The notes under the pieces are model-generated. The model was not told where the DNA came from. It searched no databases and worked only from the letters and a program-made list of their open reading frames with translations. From the NCBI RefSeq assembly GCF_050596425.1, contig NZ_CP192292.1, forward strand, positions 4,774,001 through 4,838,000: a stretch of 64,000 nucleotides of DNA. The letters run 5' to 3'. This document shows, in pieces, positions 55,053-63,775 of the stretch. Position 1 is the first letter of the stretch, and every line of letters begins with the position of its first letter. The stretch comes from G963665925 sp050596425. GTDB lineage: Bacteria; Bacillota; Clostridia; Peptostreptococcales; Acidaminobacteraceae. Made by a program: the position numbers and the translations under genes.

Positions 55053-56627
55053 TTAATAATCAATTGAAATTCTATGCTTACCATTTGGCGTATCAGTTTT
55101 ATTTACCTCAATGAATTCTACAATTAATTTGTCCTGTTCAAACTCTAAGATTGCAAAATTATTTTTGCTACTAGCATCTTTAACAGAAGCTTCATTACCT
55201 GTTCTCCCCATTCCAACAATTGATACTTCTTTATAATCCACATTATCAAGAGTTTCAGATCGACCAATTTTTGTATGGAAAAATTGATGAGTATGACCAT
55301 GTAGAACTAAGTTAATATCATTCTTAAGGAGCCATCTAATGAACTGCTCAGAATCAATCAGTACATTAACGCCTTCTTCAATTGTGTGTTCAAGGTTATA
55401 ATCGACAGGGATAAGATTATAATGTAATACAGCTATTCTAAATGGCTTCAGCTTCTCTTTGTTAGTCCACCCCATCCTATTTTCAACCAGTTGAAGTTGC
55501 TCAGAAGATATATAACCACTTCTAAATTGACCGTCAAATTGTTGCAATACATGTGAATTTAATGCAACAACTTCAACAGGAATCGTGTTCTGTACTAAAT
55601 ACCTTCTCCCTAGAGCAAAAAACTTATTCGGTTCCTTACCAAAAACTTCTTCATAAAAAGCTCTATAATTCTCTGTGTTTTCAGGATCTACTTCTCTTCG
55701 TTCAAACTGTTCTAACTTTCCATCCTCTCCTTTAGGAATAAATTTAAAATCATGATTCCCAGGACAGAATGCAAAGTGTTCATATTTCAAACTATTTTTT
55801 ACTTTTATACGATCAATAAACTTTCTTGATGCATCAAATTCTTCTGGGGCAGCTTTTGTTGTAAAATCACCTGATATTAAGACAGAGCCTATTGGCTTAT
55901 TATTTCCATCAACATACTTGTCCAAAGCATCACTAAAATCTACAGAAGATAGATCATTGCTTTTTACTTGCTCATCCGCTGTAGAATTAAAGTGTAAATC
56001 TGAAAGCCACAAAAATCGACTATTCTCTGCATCTATTGTATGTGGTATAAAATCTTCAGACTTGGAACTGTATGGAGTATACAGAACAATCTCAGTTTTC
56101 GAATCAGACTCGATACTTTTCCTTACAAACCATATAGTTCTCTCTTGGTAGCGTAATTCATCTACTGATATGACCACTTTGCTATCAAATGGTTCATAGT
56201 GACTAATCTCTTCCTTGTAGAATTCTTTTACTTCTATATATGAATACTTGCCTAACACCTCTGATGGATCAATTTCTTCAATGCTGCTAAACTTAAACCA
56301 AGCCATATAACCTGTATCGGAATAATACTCAGGAGTACATTTTTCGTTAGGTGAATTTACAGGGTCTTTTCCTTGAGATGATATTATTTGCTGACAGTTT
56401 GCCTTATACATTTCTAATGAACCAGCATCAAACAAGAATACTTCGAAGTCTTCCCCTTTAGAATTTAATTCTATGAAAGTATTTGCTGGAATCTTCTCAA
56501 ATGATTTATTCCACCATCCCCACCAAACAAATCCGTTATCTTTGATTTTTCTTTTGTGGAGCTTAATTGTGTCGCCACTTGATGTACTCAGATCTCTAAA
56601 TCTTAGTATTAAAGTCTCAACTGCCAT
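55053..56627 (-). CDS. Metallophosphoesterase with novel N-terminal domain
   Basis: The 524-aa protein has a full calcineurin-like active site in its C-terminal part: LSDLHFN (D-x-H), ISGDFTT (GD), CPGNHDF (GNHD), VLHYNL and LHGHTHQF (GHxH). Metal-dependent phosphodiester or phosphoanhydride hydrolysis is expected. The first 190 aa form a separate domain with the unusual aromatic block FVWWGWWNKSFEKIP, which I do not recognise. With the HAD gene it makes a two-phosphatase unit at the right end of the island. The ribosome site (AAGGGATG) is weak. Confidence 0.85.
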   Translation of the reverse strand: MAVETLILRFRDLSTSSGDTIKLHKRKIKDNGFVWWGWWNKSFEKIPANTFIELNSKGEDFEVFLFDAGSLEMYKANCQQIISSQGKDPVNSPNEKCTPEYYSDTGYMAWFKFSSIEEIDPSEVLGKYSYIEVKEFYKEEISHYEPFDSKVVISVDELRYQERTIWFVRKSIESDSKTEIVLYTPYSSKSEDFIPHTIDAENSRFLWLSDLHFNSTADEQVKSNDLSSVDFSDALDKYVDGNNKPIGSVLISGDFTTKAAPEEFDASRKFIDRIKVKNSLKYEHFAFCPGNHDFKFIPKGEDGKLEQFERREVDPENTENYRAFYEEVFGKEPNKFFALGRRYLVQNTIPVEVVALNSHVLQQFDGQFRSGYISSEQLQLVENRMGWTNKEKLKPFRIAVLHYNLIPVDYNLEHTIEEGVNVLIDSEQFIRWLLKNDINLVLHGHTHQFFHTKIGRSETLDNVDYKEVSIVGMGRTGNEASVKDASSKNNFAILEFEQDKLIVEFIEVNKTDTPNGKHRISIDY

Positions 56628-56921
56628 TCTATATCATCCCTTCATTCAGCTCAATGTTATCTATGGTTCCTACTTTTTCTATCTAAGCAGTTTCCAGAAC
56701 ATACGTTCTTTTACATTCTATCAATTCTCAATTCAAAACTAAAGACTTTCCACAATATTATATCAATAATTATTGATCCAGTCTCACAATAAAACAACAT
56801 TCAGTTTTGACAAGTTCTTACTTCTTTACACATATACTTGTATTTATTACAAAGCTAATAAAAATCACTTCATTTGATATGGTTTGCACAATCTTAATTT
56901 CTCGTTAGCAAAAAACCGCAG
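56628..56921. other. Right inner end of the island, non-coding
   Basis: This A/T-rich gap of about 290 bases holds the promoter region of the metallophosphoesterase gene and the T-rich tract (CTGCGGTTTTTTGC on the minus strand) directly after the rlmH stop codon. It should contain the element-derived part of the right attachment site. Confidence 0.5.
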
Positions 56922-57401
56922 TCACTTATGGTAAGGTTCACCCCGAACAATTCGAAACGCCCGATAAACCTGCTCAAGCAAAACAACCTTCATAAGCTGG
57001 TGGGGGAATGTCATCCTTGAGAAAGACAGCTTATAATTGGCCCGCTTTAGAACCTTGTCTGAAAGACCAAGGGACCCACCAATCACAAAGACAATGTGGC
57101 TCTTGCCACTCACGCCGAGCTTTTCAATATGTTCTGAAAGACCTTCACTGGTCATTTGCTTGCCTTCAATGGCGAGGGCAATCACATAGGCCTGGTCATT
57201 GATCTTGCTTAGAATTCGTTCGCCTTCCTTGTCTTTGACCTGAACCATTTCCTTTTCGCTCAGGTTCTCAGGCGCCTTTTCATCGGGCACTTCTACTTGT
57301 TCTAGTTTGCAGTACTTGGTCAGCCTTTTAGCATACTCGTTAATGGCTCCAGTAAAGTACTTTTCTTTTATCTTCCCAACAGAAATCACTGTAATTTTCA
57401 T
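56922..57401 (-). CDS. rlmH: RlmH, 23S rRNA pseudouridine-1915 N3-methyltransferase
   Basis: The 159-aa SPOUT methyltransferase modifies pseudouridine 1915 in helix 69 of 23S rRNA, using S-adenosylmethionine. Family blocks are intact: MKITVISVGKIKEKYF, a central FVIGGSLGLSDKVLKRA, LSFSRMTFPHQLMKVVLLEQVYRAFRI and the terminal RGEPYHK. AGAGG precedes the ATG. Its last codons (GGTGAACCTTACCATAA) are duplicated at 43434-43450, marking it as the integration target of the adjoining island; the reading frame is preserved to a TGA stop. Confidence 0.96.
   Translation of the reverse strand: MKITVISVGKIKEKYFTGAINEYAKRLTKYCKLEQVEVPDEKAPENLSEKEMVQVKDKEGERILSKINDQAYVIALAIEGKQMTSEGLSEHIEKLGVSGKSHIVFVIGGSLGLSDKVLKRANYKLSFSRMTFPHQLMKVVLLEQVYRAFRIVRGEPYHK
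56926..56942 (-). repeat. Right attachment-site repeat within the rlmH 3' end
   Basis: This 17-bp sequence forms the final codons of rlmH and is identical to 43434-43450. The sequence after the stop differs at the two sites, as expected for recombined attachment sites. Confidence 0.8.
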
Positions 57402-57481
57402 ATTGATCCTCTTTCCTTTGTCACTTATACCCTTATTATATGAAGGCTTTTCGAAATGTCAATTGAGCCACAAAAAACAAA

Positions 57482-57520
57482 AAGACTATGAAAATGCCTT
57501 ATCAGCCCTTTCATAGTCTT
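57482..57520. terminator. Hairpin upstream of rlmH
   Basis: AAGACTATGAAA and TTTCATAGTCTT form a perfect 12-bp stem with a 15-base loop about 80 bases upstream of rlmH, probably ending minus-strand transcription that enters from the right. Confidence 0.65.
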
Positions 57521-58410
57521 AGATTGTTTGCAAAATCCTTAAAGTTTTCTTTGGATTGAGTCTTGTATAGAACTTTGCCGAGTTATTAAATGAGGAGTTT
57601 AACAACTTACGAATCTAGTAAATTTTCATGGGGACCAGCCCGCTTGTCCATTCTCTAAAATGAATAAGTACTTACGAAGCGGTGCCACCACTTCCACTGT
57701 AGCAAAATTATCAGGCATGGAACAATCGAATTACTTAATACAGAATTTGTTTGTATTGAACCTTCTTATAACCCTTTAAAGAACACCTCTTGATTCAACA
57801 CAAATAAAATGCCTCTCTTTTGCCTGGTGTCCGAACCCCGTGAAGAAACGTTAAGTATCTATTGACGTTAAATAATGTTTAATGATATGATACTAAAGTA
57901 AACAATAACTAAGTAGACTGCCACGAGGTGTAGAAAAATGGTTAGAATCCACCAAAACACACCAGCTGCTGGCTGTCCAGCTATGAGCTTCGTTTGTTAG
58001 AAAAACGAAAATCGGTGAGCTTAATTCGGAGCTTATAGTTGGTAGTAGCCGAGCTGAAATACAATTTTTAAAGATTTCACGTATTTTCAGCAGGCGATTG
58101 AAGACATGCTTCATCGTCTATTTGTCATGTTCAAATTCGGCCACATTCAGCATTGTCTATTTGGTTATACAAAGACAAGTACAAATTTCACACTTTGATC
58201 TGCATTAAATAGAATTTATTCAGTCTTACTTGAAAAAGAATCACTTTGTGCAAAAGAACTGATTTTGTTCATTCGTGACTGTTTTTCTGATTGGTCTACT
58301 GTATGGTCTATTGAATGGTCTATTGAAAGGTCTTTTGCATGAAATATTTACCTATGCCAAGGCCAGCTTAAAAGTGAAATTCCCTGTCTTTTTATAAATA
58401 TAAGAGTAGG

Positions 58411-58442
58411 CTCCGTGACTTTATTCGTCGCGGAGTTTTTTA
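58411..58442 (+). terminator. Plus-strand terminator inside the 57.4-58.7 kb gap
   Basis: CTCCGTGAC and GTCGCGGAG form a stem directly followed by seven T residues. No plus-strand gene precedes it, so it either ends an untranslated RNA or acts as an attenuator ahead of the ABC-F gene. Confidence 0.75.
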
Positions 58443-58678
58443 TGTCCATAAATCAGCCTTAGGGCAAAATATCCACCTGTTCAAAATCAGTAGCAGTGTT
58501 CAAAGATAGAACTTGCTTTTCAAGTATGAATATCTAAAAGCATACAGCGTCTCATCAGATTTTGAAACACCATGCTCTCACACTTTTTAAACATGGATAA
58601 AGTATATATAAATAGACCGCTCCGCATTAAGTTCTTAAGTCATCCACTTTGAAGAGAACATAATCGGAGGAAAAAAAT

Positions 58679-60616
58679 ATGAGTTTACTACATTTTCACA
58701 AAATTGAAAAGGAATTTGGAAATCGAACAGTTTTAAACGGTATCGATTTAAGCATTGAAAGAAGAGAACGGGTCGCCCTTATTGGTGACAACGGCACAGG
58801 AAAAAGCACCCTCCTGCGTATCGCTATGGGAGTAGAAACCGCAGATTTAGGGCGGGTTATTACCGCTAAGGGCATCAAGATTGGTTACTTATCTCAGGAT
58901 TCAGACGAGCTCACAAGTGGCAGACAAAATGCCCTCTATATTGATGCCCATCAAAAGCTTGAACAGCGCATCAAGAAGCTAGAGGCGGAAATGGCCCACC
59001 CAGACACCCTGGCCTCACCCAAAATCTTTGACCATGTCATGCGGATGTATGAAAGAGCCATTCATGAATATGAAGCCATGGATGGATACACTCTAGAAAG
59101 CACCATCAAGAAGACATTACTGGGACTTGGCCTGTCTCCTGACGCTCTATCAAGGCCCCTAGAAAGCCTCAGTGGGGGTGAGCGCATGCGGGTGGCCCTG
59201 GCTCGAGTTCTTATTGAAGATCCGGACCTCCTTATACTTGACGAGCCCACAAACCACCTAGACCTGCCTGGAATCGAATGGCTTGAAGACTTTCTTATGC
59301 GGTTTAGTGGTGGCGTTCTTCTAGTCTCCCACGACAGGTACTTTCTTGATAAGGTCACCACGCGAACCGCTGAACTAGATGGAGGAAAACTCCTTATTAA
59401 AAGCTGTAATTACAGCACCTTTATGACTCAAAAAGAAAATATTCGGGCCTATTATCTTAAAGAAGGCAAGAATATGAAAATACGCCTTCGTGATAAAAAA
59501 GCCCAGGTGGAAAACCTCCTGAGCAACAATAAAATCAAGCAGGCCAAGAGTCGAATGCGCGAAATTGAAAAGATGGAAGAAGACCTAAAGAAACATTCCA
59601 GCCACTTAAAAAACAAGGAACACCTTGGACGCAAAAGTGGACCCCAGTTAAAAATAAGGGCGCATGGCCATATTAGTAAGGAAATTGCTTGGGGAAAAAA
59701 CGTCACAAAGGCTTTCAAAACAAGAACCCTATTCCAGAATATTTCTTTCCACATTGCTGGGGGAGAAAGGGTCGGTATTATTGGTCCAAATGGTTGTGGC
59801 AAGTCCACCTTGTTAAAAATGCTCATGGGCGAAGACAAGAGTTTCACGGGTGAACTCAAGCTGGGTTCATGGTTAAACTACTGCTATTTAGGGCAAAGCG
59901 TCGCCTTTGAAGATGAAGACTTGTCTGTTTTAGATGAAATTATGATGGTCAGCGGAATGGAAGAGGCCGACTCTAGACAGCACCTCTCTAAATTTCAGTT
60001 TTATGGAGATGCTGTCGATACACCACTTTCTAGTTTAAGTGGTGGGGAACGTGTCCGGGTTTATCTTGCAGAAATCATGCTCAAGTCCCCCCATCTACTC
60101 ATTTTAGATGAGCCGACAAACCACCTTGATCTTGCATCAAGGGAGGCTATAGAAAGAGCTGTCCATGACTTTAGAGGCACTGTTATCGCAGTCTCACATG
60201 ATCGCTACTACCTCAACAACTGTGTTGACAAAGTCCTAGCCTTTCATAACGGATGTCTTAAAACCATTAAAGGCAATTATGACACTTACAAAACCTACAT
60301 TCAAAATATGAATGCAGACATAGAGCCAAATACAGTATCAAACACAAGTCAATCAGCTAAAGAACTTCAAGAAAAAAACAGACACACACAGTCTACCTCT
60401 GAAAATATCAGTGAAAAACAAAGCCGAAAACAAGAAGACGTTGAAGCCGATATTATTGCTGATGAAAAAGCCCTAGCAGATCTGTTTAAAGCAATCGAGA
60501 CCTCGTCAGTTGATACACTCCATACACACCAAGACTTAGATGTTTATAGCAAACTTGCTCAAATTGAGAAGCGACTAAACAAACTCTATACGGAGTATGA
60601 ACAACTTGAAGCATAA
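58679..60616 (+). CDS. ABC-F family ATP-binding protein
   Basis: The 645-aa soluble protein has two ABC domains. The first has Walker A GDNGTGKS (36-43), LSGGERMRVALARVL and LILDEPTNHLD; the second has GPNGCGKS (about 369-376), LSGGERVRVYLAEIM and LILDEPTNHLD. They are joined by a charged linker, and the C-terminus is a helical, probably coiled-coil tail. There are no membrane segments. ABC-F proteins act on the ribosome, as translation factors or in antibiotic resistance by target protection; which one cannot be told here. GGAGG precedes the ATG by 8 bases. The unusually long leader region could regulate it. Confidence 0.93.
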   Translation: MSLLHFHKIEKEFGNRTVLNGIDLSIERRERVALIGDNGTGKSTLLRIAMGVETADLGRVITAKGIKIGYLSQDSDELTSGRQNALYIDAHQKLEQRIKKLEAEMAHPDTLASPKIFDHVMRMYERAIHEYEAMDGYTLESTIKKTLLGLGLSPDALSRPLESLSGGERMRVALARVLIEDPDLLILDEPTNHLDLPGIEWLEDFLMRFSGGVLLVSHDRYFLDKVTTRTAELDGGKLLIKSCNYSTFMTQKENIRAYYLKEGKNMKIRLRDKKAQVENLLSNNKIKQAKSRMREIEKMEEDLKKHSSHLKNKEHLGRKSGPQLKIRAHGHISKEIAWGKNVTKAFKTRTLFQNISFHIAGGERVGIIGPNGCGKSTLLKMLMGEDKSFTGELKLGSWLNYCYLGQSVAFEDEDLSVLDEIMMVSGMEEADSRQHLSKFQFYGDAVDTPLSSLSGGERVRVYLAEIMLKSPHLLILDEPTNHLDLASREAIERAVHDFRGTVIAVSHDRYYLNNCVDKVLAFHNGCLKTIKGNYDTYKTYIQNMNADIEPNTVSNTSQSAKELQEKNRHTQSTSENISEKQSRKQEDVEADIIADEKALADLFKAIETSSVDTLHTHQDLDVYSKLAQIEKRLNKLYTEYEQLEA

Positions 60617-60660
60617 AGGGGCTAAATCCCCTCTAATACAGATGGTAGCACCCCATTAAA

Positions 60661-60701
60661 AAGTGCCTTCAACAACTCGATATGAGTCACTGAAGGCACT
60701 T
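60661..60701 (+). terminator. Terminator of the ABC-F gene
   Basis: AAGTGCCTTCA and TGAAGGCACTT form an 11-bp stem with TTATT after it. Confidence 0.85.
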
Positions 60702-60857
60702 TATTAATTCCACTTGTTTATTCTTTTGTCTATTTCATTTTACAAGCTGTCTTTCACTTTAAGCTAAGCAGCTTATCTAGTAATTTTTTCGAATCTACGT
60801 GTTAAATCCTTTTCAAATACACGATAGATTCTTTAAACGGGTTTTTCAGGGGAATGA

Positions 60858-62174
60858 TTACTTCACTTTGTACTTAATAAGAACGTAGCTTGTCTTTTCA
60901 CTGTCCACTTCCACTTCATCCCTGTTGAATTCTGGATAGTAAGTTTTTCCATCCTTCTCGAAAGTCAAAGCTTCCACGTCATGTTCAGTGCCTACAGTGA
61001 TGTCATCAAAGTATTCATGAGATCCCCACTCTATAGTCTCTGTTTCGTCTTCAATAGTAATTTCTGGTGTGAAAAGATCTTCATCAAATTGAGGCTTGAA
61101 AACATATACAAGAACACGGCCTGTTTCATCTTCAACTTCAAATCTTTCATAGCTTATGATGACCAGTTCAAAATCATCAGAATCGACTGTTACCTTTTTA
61201 TTTTCAATTTCAGGCTTGTAGATATATCCATCTTCCTTGTAAGTCTCAGCTTCCACTTCATATGTTTGGCCTACAAGAAGCTCGTCAAAAACTTCTTCCT
61301 CGCCCCAGTCAATAGACTTTTCTTCATTTCCAATCGTCACTTCCGGTTCGAAAATATCATCGTCAAAGTCTGGTGTTTCGACTAGAACAAGCACAGCACC
61401 AGTTTCTTCTTCACCAAATGTAAGGTCAAGATCAAAATCTGTTGGAAGGTCAATATCATCAATATCCAGTTCTTCTTCCTCGTCCGAATCATCATCGTCA
61501 TCATCAAGAATATCTAATTCTGCCTTTAGCTCAAATGACACTGACTTTTTCGGTCCTATAATAGATTCGTCTTCTTCTGGTGTAAAAGTGATCTCATCAT
61601 CATCAAGATCATAATTTGCATCATCTACGTCTTCAATCACTTCGTCATTCTCAAGTTCAAACGTCAAAGACCAGTCTGTTACAGGCACATCTTTTTCATT
61701 GTAAAGTGTGATGACAGCTTCATACTCCTCGTCATCAATATCTTTGATTTCAAAATATACCTTTACTTGATCTTCTTCATAAATGCTGTCCATGTCTGGC
61801 TCTTCGTCTTTGTCATCATCTCTGTCGTCATCTTTATCGTCGTCCCAGTCATCATCATCGTCATCCCAGTCATCAAACTTGTCAAAGTTTCCATTGCCCT
61901 TTCCATCTCTGAAGTTTAAATCGTCGTCACGTTTAAAATCAGGGCCTCTACCTGTTGATGTCCAGTACTCTTCGTTTCCGGGATAGATGTCAGGTGACGA
62001 AACATGATCCTCAGTCGCCTTGAAAAACTCTCCTCTAAACTTTACAATATCACCTTCATCGTACTCGTGGTTTAAAAACCACTTTGGACCCGGATCGGCA
62101 AAACTGCCCATTGCCATACTCAGTGTCAATATACTTACCAAACCTAAGCTCATAATTTTTTTAAAAATTTTCAA
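60858..62174 (-). CDS. Acidic secreted protein with carbohydrate-binding-like domains
   Basis: The 438-aa protein has a signal peptide (MKIFKKIMSLGLVSILTLSMAMGSFA). Next is a ChtBD3/CBM5-12-like segment (KWFLNHEYDEGDIVKFRGEFFKA to EEYWTS), then an extremely Asp-rich linker (about 98-130). A CBM2/3-like beta domain follows (YEAVITLYNEKDVPVTDWSLTFE). The C-terminus has two tandem repeats of about 90 aa (each with xxGxVLVxV, a D-D/E-D/L-F-x-P-E-V/I-T-I block and a closing ISYE/IKYK strand). It probably binds cell-wall or environmental polysaccharide and calcium. No catalytic domain is seen. It starts with TTG, 8 bases after GGAGG. Confidence 0.78.
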   Translation of the reverse strand: MKIFKKIMSLGLVSILTLSMAMGSFADPGPKWFLNHEYDEGDIVKFRGEFFKATEDHVSSPDIYPGNEEYWTSTGRGPDFKRDDDLNFRDGKGNGNFDKFDDWDDDDDDWDDDKDDDRDDDKDEEPDMDSIYEEDQVKVYFEIKDIDDEEYEAVITLYNEKDVPVTDWSLTFELENDEVIEDVDDANYDLDDDEITFTPEEDESIIGPKKSVSFELKAELDILDDDDDDSDEEEELDIDDIDLPTDFDLDLTFGEEETGAVLVLVETPDFDDDIFEPEVTIGNEEKSIDWGEEEVFDELLVGQTYEVEAETYKEDGYIYKPEIENKKVTVDSDDFELVIISYERFEVEDETGRVLVYVFKPQFDEDLFTPEITIEDETETIEWGSHEYFDDITVGTEHDVEALTFEKDGKTYYPEFNRDEVEVDSEKTSYVLIKYKVK

Positions 62175-62420
62175 TTCATCTTCCTCCTTTTATATTAGCG
62201 GTTTCCCGCCCTTTTGCTCTGTTCATTAATAGCTTACGAATGTTAGTGGGGAAAAAGTGGGGTAAAAAAGACTTTGTAATATTCTTGTAATATTACAAAC
62301 ACAAATATAAAAAATCTCTTTCATTTTACGTCAAGATGTGATTTTTACAGTTTTGGGGGTATGTTCATAATAAGTTTAATATCTCACAATTTCTTATAGA
62401 TGATAGAGGAGTGAATGTTC

Positions 62421-62606
62421 ATGAATAAAAAAGCACCTGTATGCCCAAACTGCAGCAGTGTTATGACATTCTTCGGTGAAGGCAGCTATGGAAGATGCAC
62501 CAATGACAAATGCCGTTTCGAAATGAAAATGGATGGATGCGACACAGAGCCTTGCGACGAGTACAATTTAGAACATCAAGACATTGAAAAGGATCCAGAA
62601 TCATAA
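62421..62606 (+). CDS. Small zinc-ribbon protein
   Basis: The 61-aa soluble protein has a four-Cys zinc ribbon (CPNCSSVMTFFGEGSYGRCTNDKC) and an acidic tail with two more Cys. The ATG at 62421 is preferred to the in-frame ATG at 62415 because GAGGAG is then 9 bases upstream. Function is unknown. Confidence 0.7.
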   Translation: MNKKAPVCPNCSSVMTFFGEGSYGRCTNDKCRFEMKMDGCDTEPCDEYNLEHQDIEKDPES

Positions 62607-62642
62607 GGAAAAACATACAAATTAGATGACTTATAATCATAT

Positions 62643-62687
62643 AATCCACTTAATGACTGTACACCAAATACATGATTTAAGTGGATT
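62643..62687 (+). repeat. Palindromic repeat family 2, core copy acting as terminator
   Basis: AATCCACTTAA and TTAAGTGGATT form a stem downstream of the zinc-ribbon gene, followed by TCTTTGTC. Arms and loop (TTAATGACTGTACACC, ATACATGATTTAAG) match the core of the element at 22437-22561, so a piece of that repeat seems to serve as a terminator. Confidence 0.65.
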
Positions 62688-62804
62688 TCTTTGTCTATAA
62701 AAGCCTTAGATGAAAACCTTAGATGAGAACCTTAATTAAATATAAGACTTAACTTAAACGAAAGCCTTTTAGGACGTTCTAGAATAGTCCCCCATTTATA
62801 AGAA

Positions 62805-62830
62805 GAGGCTGATTCTAAAGAATCAACCTC
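62805..62830 (+). terminator. Terminator-like hairpin
   Basis: GAGG-CT-GATTC and GAATC-AA-CCTC pair around TAAA and are followed by ATTTTTATT. It lies in the gap between the zinc-ribbon gene and the convergent cyclase gene. The 321-base gap holds no other recognisable feature. Confidence 0.6.
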
Positions 62831-62927
62831 ATTTTTATTAAGTAAAGACGCCTGAATTAATAATCTCTCAGTCTCTTAAATGCTCATGGGGGCTAGAAAG
62901 TTTTATGCTTTCCAGCGTAAATATGAT

Positions 62928-63566
62928 TTAGTCGTTTAACATAGCCACCACACGCGCTGGTGCGCCATCGGCATTCTCAATCTTCATTGGAAGGCAGGCC
63001 ACGTCAAAGGCATATTCCGGCAATTGATCTAGGTTCGTTAAATTCTCAATAATGATCATTTCACACCTAAGAAGTATTTTATGAACTGGAAAGTCCGTAG
63101 AATCTATACCATCAATAGACAAGGTATCAATGCCAATCCCCCTGACCCTTTGTTCACAGAGCCAGTTGGCTGCTTTTTTTGTAAGTGCTGGGTAGTTCTG
63201 CCCGTACTCTGGTGTGCCCCAGCGTTTGCTCCATCCCGTTTTGAAGAAGACAAACTTCACATCTCTCAGCCAAGGTCCAAATGGCAATACGTCTTCAAAG
63301 CCTATTCTTTCCGTTAAATGGGTAACATCAATAACAAGGGCCTTGCCTATAAAGTCCGAGGGACTGTACTGGTCTAGAGTGCGACCGTTTTCTATCATAT
63401 GTGACGGCGCATCCATATGGGTACCCATATGGCTGTCCAAAGTCAAAGATTTTAAAGCCACCCCGTCTTCTTTCACACTGGATATGTCTTTTATAAGAGG
63501 TGCCTCGCCACCAGGGTATATAGAAATTGATTCATTAAACACTTGAGTTAAATCCACAATACGCAT
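62928..63566 (-). CDS. Cyclase family protein (metal-dependent hydrolase)
   Basis: The 212-aa protein fits the cyclase/kynurenine formamidase-like family. The metal and catalytic motif is HMGTHMDAPSHM (H-x-G-T-H-x-D-x-P-x-H), with an N-terminal DLTQVFNESISIYPGG and C-terminal IGIDTLSIDGIDSTDFPVHKILL. Members hydrolyse N-formylkynurenine or other amides and cyclic compounds; no tryptophan pathway genes are near, so the substrate is open. GGAGG lies 6-7 bases before the ATG. Confidence 0.9.
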   Translation of the reverse strand: MRIVDLTQVFNESISIYPGGEAPLIKDISSVKEDGVALKSLTLDSHMGTHMDAPSHMIENGRTLDQYSPSDFIGKALVIDVTHLTERIGFEDVLPFGPWLRDVKFVFFKTGWSKRWGTPEYGQNYPALTKKAANWLCEQRVRGIGIDTLSIDGIDSTDFPVHKILLRCEMIIIENLTNLDQLPEYAFDVACLPMKIENADGAPARVVAMLND

Positions 63567-63676
63567 AGAAAGCCTCCTTTTCTAATCTATCGGCCCACTT
63601 CTTACTGGACTCATCTTCTCTCTATTATATATCCCAAATGGCCTTGTCTTTAGCATAATTCGGACATTATTTTTAC

Positions 63677-63704
63677 TTGTATTTCTCCATGAATATGGTA
63701 TAAT
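63677..63704 (+). promoter_or_regulatory. Promoter of the pyrimidine-type gene
   Basis: TTGTAT (63677-63682) and TATAAT (63699-63704) are 16 bases apart upstream of the leader and the final coding region. Confidence 0.6.
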
Positions 63705-63740
63705 TCTGAGAAATGTATAATAACCCACCTGGTATTAAGG

Positions 63741-63757
63741 CTGTCCTGTGAGACAGA
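63741..63757 (+). promoter_or_regulatory. PyrR-binding-loop-like leader element
   Basis: The transcript segment CTGTCCTGTGAGACAG forms a TGTC/GACA stem with a loop close to the known PyrR loop consensus (UCC-x-GxGAG). It lies just before the GGAGG of the next gene, so PyrR binding could block translation. This is inferred from motif only. Confidence 0.5.
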
Positions 63758-63775
63758 AATAGAGGAGGAACTCAA

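Larger units (their letters stand above)
43434..56942. mobile_element. Putative SCC-like integrated island at the rlmH 3' end
   Basis: About 13.5 kb is bounded by a 17-bp direct repeat derived from the last codons of rlmH. It contains a fragment of a large serine recombinase, two insertion sequences, and cargo that is visibly more A/T-rich than the chromosomal sides. Integration restores an intact rlmH at the right edge, as in staphylococcal SCC elements, where Ccr serine recombinases act at the same gene end. The recombinase is truncated by an IS3-family element, so the island is probably no longer mobile by itself. Family-1 and family-2 repeats, common outside, are not seen inside. Confidence 0.75.
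57402..58678. other. 1.28-kb non-coding region upstream of the ABC-F gene
   Basis: No convincing gene is seen. It holds a 12-bp hairpin at 57482-57520 (AAGACTATGAAA arms), a T-box-like TGGTGGCACCGC on the minus strand (57680-57691), a possible promoter (TTGACG at about 57863, TATGAT 18 bases on), short direct repeats of TGGTCTATTGAA near 58293-58335, and a terminator at 58411-58440. Some short frames look protein-like but are broken. It may be decayed mobile DNA or contain an untranslated RNA. Confidence 0.4.

Noticed and set aside
57661..57780. Short plus-strand frame MNKYLRSGATTSTVAKLSG
   Set aside because: It is about 39 codons with no clear ribosome site, and overlaps the T-box-like motif on the other strand; coding is not supportable.
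57893..58114. 73-aa minus-strand open frame in the gap before the ABC-F gene
   Set aside because: It has no ribosome binding site and no recognisable protein pattern; composition looks random.
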